DNA of 64,000 nucleotides from Phascolarctos cinereus (Eukaryota > Chordata > Mammalia > Diprotodontia > Phascolarctidae). Both the position numbers and the translations under genes were made by a program. Every line of letters starts with the position of its first letter. Positions within the stretch are counted from its first letter, which is position 1. The stretch is taken from positions 2,308,001-2,372,000 of the forward strand of contig NW_018344126.1 of the NCBI RefSeq assembly GCF_002099425.1, in the 5' to 3' direction. This document shows positions 57,022 to 64,000 of this stretch, piece by piece. Under the pieces are notes generated by a model, which saw only the letters and a list, made by a program, of their open reading frames with translations, had not been told where the DNA came from and searched no databases.

Positions 57022-57834
57022 CAGGAAAATTATAAATGCTGGAGAAGATGTGGCAAAATTGGAACACTAATGCATTGTTGGTGGAGTTGTGAACTGATCC
57101 AATCATTTTGGAGAGCAATTTGGAACTATGCCCAAAGGGCTATAAAAATATACATACCCTTTGGCCCAGCAATAGCACTTCTAGGGCTGTATCCCAAAGA
57201 GATCATAAAAATGGGAAAAGGACCCACACATACAAAAATATTTATAACAGCTCTTTTTGTGGTGGCCAAGAATTAGAAATTGAGGGGATGCCCATCAGTT
57301 GGGGAATGGCTGAACAAGTTGTGGTATATGAATATAGTGGAATACTATTGTGCTATAAAAATGATGAGCAGGCAGACTTCAGAAAAACCTGGAAAGACTT
57401 GTATGAACTGATGCTAAATGAAATGAGCAGAACCAGGAGAACATTGTACACAGTAACAGCCACATTGAGTGATGGCTAACTTTGATAGACTTGATCTAAG
57501 ACAACTCCAAAAGGCTCATGATGGAAAATGCTATCCACATCCAGAGAAAGAACTATGGGGTCTGAATGTAGATCAAAGCATACTATTTGCTCTCTCTTTT
57601 TTTTTGTTTGTTTTGTGTTTTCTTTCTCATGGTTCCTCCCATTTGTTCTAATTCTTCTTTACAACATGGCTAATGTGAAAATATATTTAATAAGAATGTA
57701 TATGTAGAGCCTATGTCAGATTGCATGCTGTCTTGGGGAGGGGGAAGAAAAGGGACGGGGAGAAAATATAAAACTCAAAAGCTTATGGAAGTGAATGTTG
57801 AAAACTAAAAATTAATTAATTAATTAAAAAAATA
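57022..57834 (+). repeat. 5'-truncated L1, well preserved 3' end
   Basis: Sense L1 ORF2 C-terminus and 3' UTR. Peptides show the C-terminal cysteine motif CWRRCGKIGTLMHCWWSC (Cx3Cx7Hx4C), then PFGPAIALLGLYPKE and NDEQADFRKTWKDLYELM, closely parallel to human L1 ORF2. One frame break splits the ORF. The end is an AATTAATTAATT run. A 15-bp imperfect duplication (57007-57021 and 57835-57849) shows it entered the end of the MIR. Confidence 0.9.
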
Positions 57835-57849
57835 AATAAATGCTTGTTT

Positions 57850-57955
57850 TCTTCCTTCCAATAGAATGTAAGCTTCTTGAGGACAGGAATTATTTCATTT
57901 TCATCTTTGTATACCTAGCACCTACCATATATCTGATACCTCTATTTTTATTTAA
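57850..57955 (+). repeat. L2 3' UTR fragment
   Basis: Sense: AATAGAATGTAAGCTTCTTGAGGAC, CTTTGTATACCTAGCACC. Lies just 5' of DRC3 exon 4. Confidence 0.6.
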
Positions 57956-58045
57956 CATGGAGAAACTGAGAGAAATATATTTTTACTTTAGTAATAAAAT
58001 TGAGATCAAAATTTAACAAATTTCTTAATTTTTTTTAATTTTCAG

Positions 58046-58212
58046 ATTTATCTTTCAACAACATTGAGTCAATTGAGGGCCTAGATACTCTAGTTAACTT
58101 AGAAGATCTGAGCTTATTCAGCAACCGAATTGCCAAGATGGATGCTATGGACTCATTAGTAAAGCTACAGGTCTTTTCCATAGGGAACAACATACTTGAT
58201 AACCTCCTTAAT
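58046..58212 (+). CDS. DRC3: DRC3 (LRRC48) coding exon, residues 93-148
   Basis: 167-bp exon between acceptor TTTTCAG (ending 58045) and donor GTAAGT (58213), phase 1 to phase 0. It encodes SDS22-type leucine-rich repeats 2-4: residues 89-110 (LDLSFNNIESIEGLDTLVN), 111-132 (LEDLSLFSNRIAKMDAMDS) and the start of repeat 4 (LQVFSIGNNILDNLLN). Human DRC3 (as remembered) continues IIYLRRFKCLRTLSL, which I do not find before 64000, so the gene extends to the right. The window holds about 148 of some 520 residues; the coiled-coil C-terminal part is outside. Confidence 0.97.
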
Positions 58213-59284
58213 GTAAGTGTCCATGACTTTTGCCAGTGTTTCATTAGTAGGATGACTTTTCTTTTAAAGAAGAGATGTTTATACCTTTTGATAATCACAG
58301 CTATACAAGACTGCTTAAAGATATATAAAAGAGTAAACTATTCTTTATCATATTGGGATGGCTGTCTGGGAGTGGGGAGGGGGAAGGATTCAAGGGAAAA
58401 TTTAGGCAATATTAAAAAAAATTGATAAAATTTATTTTTAAAAACAAAACCAAAAAAAGTCAGAAAGCAATGGCTGTCTAAGAAGGCATTACTTTTAATT
58501 CAAAATAAAGAGCTGAAAATCAAATCTGCAGGAAGGAGAATAGAGCATGCAGGTGTCCTCTAATCCCAACCAGTCTAGTTTTTAAGGCAACACAAGCCGA
58601 AGCCTAGGTCAGTTCAGGTTTCTGTTCTGTAAGGCAGAGATAGCATAAGCTTGATTAAATGAAATATTTGATGAATTGTGTTCTGGCTAATTGAATTTTC
58701 CAATTGACTGGAGATTATCTCAAAATCCCTTCTTTGATTTAACCATTGCAGTTTAAAAATGTATCAACCCTAATAATTCCATATAGTGAATGTATATAAT
58801 ATCTTTTTGGGTTTGGCAGGATCTGAAAGGAAAATTCTGAAAAAAAAAACATTTTGATGATCCAGTACTGTAGATGCAAAAGGTATAGTTATAGGGTAGC
58901 ATTTATCTGTACTGGATTCCATGGCATGTGGAAATTGCCTCTAAGAACAGGGTTCTCCAAATTTTCTGTAAGGAGCTATTTTTTTTTGTTTTCCTAATTC
59001 TTGAGAAGCTCTTCCTTTCCCTGCTTTATCCCCCTTCCCTACTTTATCCCCTATCAGAAACAAGTGCTGAAAATCTTTCTCTGCTGGTCCTGCACCCAGA
59101 AGAGATGCCATGAAATCTGCAGATGGAAAAGGAGCCATGGACACAAATGCCATTCTTTAAGCCATGATTAGTTAGGCATATGGAGCAAGGTTAGCTCCTG
59201 GAGGACTCTCCTTGTTTCATTCAGGAGCTGTATTAACAGGTTACAGAAATGAATTTCATCTGACAGAAAGATCCTAAGTATGGA
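58213..59284. other. DRC3 intron 4, start
   Basis: No named repeats; a few A-rich runs. No further exon recognised. Confidence 0.4.
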
Positions 59285-59380
59285 GCCATAGAATCGTAGA
59301 TTTAGAGCCAAAAGGAACTCAGAGGTCATCTAGTCTAACAGTTCTCTCAGGCTTAACCAGCAGACCACCGTGGGCAACCC
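59285..59380 (-). repeat. MIR3-type fragment
   Basis: GATTTAGAGCCAAAAGGAACTCAGAGGTCATCTAGTC is the conserved antisense MIR3 end. Confidence 0.65.
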
Positions 59381-60057
59381 TGAGGCAGAGAAATATGCTT
59401 ATCTGAATCAAGGGCGGAACCTCACTGAATCTCTTTTCCTTGTTCGGAATGTGCTTTTCCTGCTGCGGCCTTTGCTTCACTATGAGACATTCTATGAGTG
59501 TCTCACTTCATTCCCCTTTGAAACCTGAAGTATTCGGTTTGAGTCAGGCCTTGCATACTGTAGCCAGAAGTCATGAAGATGGGGGACATTTCTAGACAAT
59601 ATGGAACTGAGGTGAAGGTGTAAAATGCTTCATGTTTTGATATTTTAAGTTTCAACATCCCACGAAAGGATAACAGTAGTTATATGTTATTGCTGCTGGC
59701 TTCAGAGTTTTTATTTTGTTTTGTTTTTTGTCAATAATGTGCTTGTGAGTTTTATATGTTTTAAGCATTTCTTTTGTTTGGAGTAAAAAAAGCAACTGTT
59801 GCATACATTGTACATTAAATACCTTTCTTTTTAAAAAATTATTTTATTTTTAATTTATGGAATAAAATAAGCATTTCCATAACATAATATAATAAAAAAG
59901 AATGATTGCACATGAAACTGCAAATCTATCATGTACAACTTGCTGTTCCTTTTAAATATACAACAAAGTTATGTGCATTTTTCCATTTTTTTCATTCTGT
60001 TCCTCTCTTCCCCCTGCCCCACCCTAGAGATGGCCACTATTAGACACAAATAGGTGT

Positions 60058-60058
60058 G

Positions 60059-60101
<43 letters not shown>
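60058..60101. repeat. (GT)n microsatellite
   Basis: About 20 GT units followed by TATATAT, within the antisense L1. Confidence 0.95.
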
Positions 60102-60343
60102 AAGTTATTCTATACATACTTTTATTTATCAATTCTTTCTTTGGATGCAGATAGTGTCTTTCTTCATACGTCCTTTGTAGTTAATTTGGGAATTTATAAT
60201 AGTCAAAATAACTTATTTGCTCAAAGTCATTCTTAAAACAGTATTGCTGTTGCTATATAGAATGTTCTCTTGGTTCTGCTCATTTCACTCTTCATTATTT
60301 CATGCAAGTCTTTCCATGTTTTTCTAAGATCATTGAGCTCATC

Positions 60344-62475
60344 CTTTTTTTTTGATTGTTACAAGAAAGCACTTTATTATGATTTTTTTCTATATACATT
60401 CACCACTGTGCCAAAATGTTCTGTCTGCAAAGCACAGAGAAATGAATAAATGCCAGATATACAATAAATCACACAAGTCAACAAAGTCATCCTATTCCAA
60501 AATGGACTACCAAATTTAAAGGAATCAGTGAGTTTGCCTGTAGATTTCCATCTCATTCTTTTGCTTATACCCTCTCTTCCTCTAGAAATTTCCCTCTTCT
60601 CTATGCGTTCCAGGTTGAATGTTGTCTTCAGTCATGCCTCTTTATTCCTTCCCAGTCTCACTGAACATTACCTTCCAGACAAACTATACATTACAACCAA
60701 AGTGGAATACTAGCTGTTATCTAACTTTGGATCCCCTACAACTGTACAAAACAAGGCATTCCTCAAGCCTGAAAATACCCTCCCTCCAACTCCCTATTAG
60801 CATCCTTATCTTCTTTCAGTTCTCAATTTATGCCTTGTGTCTTCTCTGAAACATTCTCTGCCCCTCTCCTCTGCACCCCCACTATTGTTTTGTGCCTTTC
60901 CTAATGACTCTATATCATATGCATTTGTGTATATTTTATACAGCCTCAGTAAGCTTCTTAACCCATGATTCAAGCCTGGTGAACTTGCATAGAAGTTGTT
61001 ATTGTTGGAGAAGACTAGACACTGTATGCTTGAGTCAGGGGTTGATTTGGTGCCAGACCTTTGAAAGTCTTCTTGCTTCCTGCTTTGAGAAAGGATACAC
61101 GTGGTGCTAAACTCTCTTCTGAGAAAACAGAGAGAGAAAGAGATGGACACAGAATGCAGAGAGAGATACAGAAAAGAGAGTCAGAAAGAGACGGAAAGAT
61201 AGACCGAAGATTTTGGGAAGGGCAGAAATAAAGAGAAGCCAGTATCTCAACATTTCTTAATTTCCAGTTTCCTTTCCTAGAACCTGAGCAATTTTCTCTT
61301 GAGTAAAATTGGGGATTCTTTCTCCCTTTGTTGAACTGACCTTGGTCTCAGTTGGAGAGCTCATTCATTCTGTTCATTGTAGAAAGGATTCTTGTTTAGT
61401 TCTCAACTAGAATAGATGGCCCTTGAGGTCCCTTCTAACTCTGAGGTTCAATTTTATTCTATCCACTGCATCTTGAAACAATATTCACATCCTCTGAACT
61501 CTAATGACACTTTGGACCTTTTATATGATTTATGGAATTCTCCATACATGCTTCAATAAATGGCGATTTTCTTAGGTAAGGGAAGCAAATCTTGCTTATT
61601 TTTCAATCTTCCTCAACATCTAGTATAGTTCCTTCTATAGTGAGTGACTTAACAGCATTAAAAAAGTTATGATGATGACTGGCAATTGCTGTTGTTTTTA
61701 GTATATATTTTCATCTACAAAATGATAGAGTCTGAATTTCTTAGATTGGATTGTCTCCACAAAAAGCAAGATGTAATATTTCCCATGGGACCAGACTGCT
61801 GGGCTAAATGTTCAGGGGTGAAAGACCATCGCTGTTCCTTTTGCTAATCTGTAAAAGTTCAGGTTACTCTTCAAGTCACCTGGCAAATGATTTCTCCCTC
61901 TGGACCAAGATGTCTAAGCTTCAATCCTGACTTTGACCTAACCTTAATCTTGACCTCTGGCTTTCCTGTGGCCCATGGCAGTTGCTTCCCTCATTTGGGC
62001 ATGATTTCAAGCTTTCATAGTTTTCCTCGGATCTATCCCTTAGTTCATTTTCAGCCCTTGCTTTTGCCTTCATGTTCCTTTTTTATTTCTTTTTCTCTTC
62101 CAGTGCCAGCTGGTAAAGAGCTTGGTATAGGCAGTTTTTCCTGGTGCAGGGAACCATATGATGAGGTCTAGAGGTTAGGGGTCCTGGAATCCCAAAATCA
62201 TGACACGCGGATTCTGTCCGAAAGAATTCAACCCAAGCCTTCTTTCAGCCAAAAACAAGGTTTATTGAAGATTCGCCATATTAGCCAGATTCTTAAGGAA
62301 TGTGAGCATCTGTGGGCTATTGGCTAGATTGTAAAAATCTGTGCAGTGGCTAGATTATAACAATCTAAGCAGTGGCTAGATTTTAGGAATCTGAGCAGTG
62401 GTTAGATTATAAGAATCCCAGCCATGGCTAGATTATAAGAATCCTAGCCGTGGCTAGATCATAAGAATCTGAGCC
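60344..62475 (-). mobile_element. Retrocopy of an LTR-containing transcript inserted in L1
   Basis: Flanked by the 9-bp duplication GAGCTCATC (60335-60343 and 62476-62484). Read on the minus strand, the right end is retroviral-LTR sequence and the left end is a poly(A) run (T9 at 60345-60353) with AATAAA at 60378-60373, about 20 nt before the tail. These are marks of L1-driven retrotransposition of a polyadenylated RNA. The middle (60.4-62.1 kb) shows no long open frame and no introns I can identify; a MIR3 scrap lies near 61400-61450. Read-through from a retroviral LTR into flanking genomic sequence is the likeliest origin of the RNA. Confidence 0.7.
62175..62475 (-). mobile_element. Partial retroviral LTR at the 5' end of the retrocopy
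   Basis: Minus-strand order: 26-bp tandem repeats, then CAATAAACC (62269-62261 area), then a U5-like stretch with ATTCTTTCGGACAGAATCCG. It looks like part of a U3/R and U5 of an endogenous retrovirus LTR. It is incomplete, and its left boundary is uncertain. Confidence 0.5.
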
Positions 62476-62476
62476 G
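62321..62476. repeat. Six-copy 26-bp tandem repeat
   Basis: Units start at 62321, 62347, 62373, 62399, 62425 and 62451, all exactly 26 bp, consensus TGGCTAGATTATAAGAATCT then GAGCMG. A degenerate seventh copy is visible at about 62281-62308. The array lies in LTR sequence. Confidence 0.95.
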
Positions 62477-63059
62477 AGCTCATCATTTCTAGCACAGTAA
62501 TATTCCATCACAATCATATACCACAACTTGTTCAGCCATTCCCTAATTGATGGGCATCCTTGCAATTTCCAGTTCTTTGCCACCACAAAGAGAGCTGCTA
62601 CAAATATTTAGAACATACAAATTATTTTCCTTTTCACCTAATCATCTTTGAAAATAGACCTAGCAGTGGTATTGCTGGGTCAAAGGGTATAGGTAGTTTA
62701 ATAATTCTATGAGTATAATTCCAGATTGCTCTACAAAATGATTGGATCAATTCACAATTCCACCAACAATGAATTAGTGCCATAATTTTTCCACATCCCC
62801 TCCAACATTTTTTACTTTAAATGCTTTTAATTAAATTTAATTAATTTATTAAATTTAATTAAATACTTTTCTAATTCCTCCTTTTAGGAGACCCTAGACA
62901 AGAGTCAAATCTAAGCTTTAAGTGAGCTAGTGTCTGAAGCAGCATTTGAACTTAGATCATCCTAGCTTATAGGAGTATCAGAAACATATCCATATTTATA
63001 ATGGCAACAGCAGAAAACATTTTACACAAAAAACATGTTATAAATAGTCATCAAATTTA

Positions 63060-63225
63060 GGATCATGGATCTATAAGGGATCTCAGAGTCCATCTAGTTC
63101 AACTTTCTCATTTTACAAATTAGGAAAGTGAGGCCCAGGGAAGTAATGTGAATTGCCCAAAGCAGGATCTGAACCTATGTCCTCTAAATCAGGGCCAGTG
63201 CTTTTTCCACTCTGCCACAATGATT
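63060..63225 (-). repeat. MIR3-type element
   Basis: Antisense: GGGATCTCAGAGTCCATCTAGTTC, CATTTTACAAATTAGG, CAGGATCTGAACCTATGTCC, TTTTTCCACTCTGCCA. Confidence 0.75.
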
Positions 63226-63929
63226 CATCTCTGTCTATATCACTCTGCCATGTTTCTCATATTTGTATTGCTTTGTTTAATAAACTAGAAATTTCTTTAT
63301 TCACCTATCTCCAAAATATTTTCAGATTTTCAAACATTTGTTTCAGTGTATTATCACAAGGTAAGTCTGTTAGTTAACTACTCTTGTTCAGCATGGAATC
63401 AGACAAGTTATATCATATTTGTTCATAGCAAATGGTTTCCTTGTGTGTTCATATTTAGAAAGATCTGTGTCTTTAAATTGAAATAAGAATTAGTTCTGTA
63501 GACCAGTCAAGTGATTAATAAGCAGATTTTTACTTTCTTCACTTTCACTTTTTCTTTCTTTCCTTCCTTCTTTTTCATTAGGAAACATCAAAATGTCATT
63601 TTGTAAATTTGTCCTACACAGCTCTTTTTCATAGATGTAGTCACTGTCTTTCTTGATCAGAATATAAAGCTGAGAAGCTTGCATTGATTTATTTGGAGTA
63701 CTCAGTTCTAAAATTTATTTTTACGAGCAATTATTATCTCTCCCTAATAAGAATGCACAGTCCAGAAAAACAAATTCCCATATTGGCCATGTCCAAATAT
63801 GTATGTCTCATTCTGGATTTTAATTTGTCAACTCTCTGCCAGGAAATGAGCTATGTGTTTCATCTTTAGTTCTCTGGACTCATGGTTTATTATTTGCATT
63901 AATCAGAATTCTAAAATCTTTTCTTTGTT
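63226..63929. other. DRC3 intron 4, no recognised features
   Basis: AT-rich; possible old L1 text but nothing that I can name with confidence. Confidence 0.35.
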
Positions 63930-64000
63930 ATTTTCCTCTACAATCTTGTAATTGTGTAAATTGTTCTCTTAATTCTGCTCACTTCACTCTGAATCAAGTC
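63930..64000 (-). repeat. L1 3' fragment at window edge
   Basis: TGTAAATTGTTCTCTTAATTCTGC, TCACTTCACTCTGAATC match the antisense L1 block seen at 24330-24350 and 60265-60290. Continues beyond the window. Confidence 0.7.

Larger units (their letters stand above)
59832..62825 (-). repeat. L1 3' end split by a 2.1-kb insertion
   Basis: Antisense L1: 3' end AATTTATGGAATAAAATAAGC, GCACATGAAACTGCAAATC, then CTCATTTCACTCTTCATTATTTCATGC up to 60343. The same L1 resumes at 62476 with ATTTCTAGCACAGTAATATTCC, ACTTGTTCAGCCATTCC, TTGATGGGCATCCTTGC and runs to about 62825. Comparison with the uninterrupted copy at 24.3-24.6 kb shows the two halves are contiguous. Confidence 0.9.

Noticed and set aside
62321-62476. 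Regular repeat array considered as a CRISPR-like array
   Set aside because: Units are contiguous without spacers, the genome is vertebrate, and the array lies in LTR sequence.
58213-64000. Search for the next DRC3 exon (IIYLRRFKC...)
   Set aside because: No matching segment with splice sites seen; the exon is taken to lie beyond the window.

Overview
The window is vertebrate, almost certainly marsupial, nuclear DNA. The dominant short interspersed repeat is a tRNA-related SINE beginning GGGGCAGCTAGGTGG and ending in TTAACCCCAATTGCC, typical of marsupial genomes. It sits among abundant old MIR/CORE-SINE and L2 copies and marsupial-type L1. The abundance of this young SINE suggests an Australian lineage such as a dasyurid, but that is inference. 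No bacterial-type genes are present, and most open frames are chance or repeat-derived.

Two host genes are recognised by protein-level match to human sequences remembered without a search. TOM1L2 (minus strand) contributes only coding exon 1 at 32245-32296, so bases 1-32244 are its first intron. DRC3/LRRC48 (plus strand) contributes a probable non-coding first exon ending at 32951 and coding exons at 49307-49466, 52303-52419 and 58046-58212. These encode the first 148 residues, and the gene runs off the right edge. The two genes are head to head across a CpG island at about 31.9-33.2 kb, the arrangement I recall for human 17p11.2. The shared promoter carries five ATTGG (inverted CCAAT) boxes, a CRE-like site and, on the DRC3 side, two RFX-type TAGCAAC half-sites exactly 30 bp apart, as expected for a motile-cilium gene.

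The left part (1-31.9 kb, TOM1L2 intron 1) is a mosaic of L2, MIR, L1 and SINE copies with several microsatellites. It holds a U6 snRNA pseudogene embedded in L1 sequence (20846-20953), a small unclassified duplicated segment (about 15.2 and 16.8 kb), and a roughly 500-bp polypurine tract at 31355-31852 just inside the TOM1L2 side of the CpG island.

The first DRC3 intron (32952-49288) holds the most complex fossil. It is a decayed Ty3/gypsy-class LTR retrotransposon on the minus strand with recognisable reverse transcriptase, RNase H and integrase remnants (about 35.2-39.0 kb). Diverged LTR-like repeats bracket it at 34.1-34.6 and 48.1-48.5 kb, and a 5-kb L1, a solo retroviral LTR with a 4-bp target duplication, SINEs and a hAT-like DNA element were later inserted into it.

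The right part (49.3-64 kb) carries the DRC3 coding exons between L1, L2 and SINE copies. It also holds an LTR at 56.26-56.57 kb and a 2.1-kb insertion (60344-62475) that splits an L1. That insertion has a poly(A) end, a canonical polyadenylation signal and a 9-bp target-site duplication, and its other end is retroviral-LTR sequence with a 26-bp tandem repeat. It looks like an L1-mediated retrocopy of an LTR-containing non-coding transcript and is the most unusual single object here.
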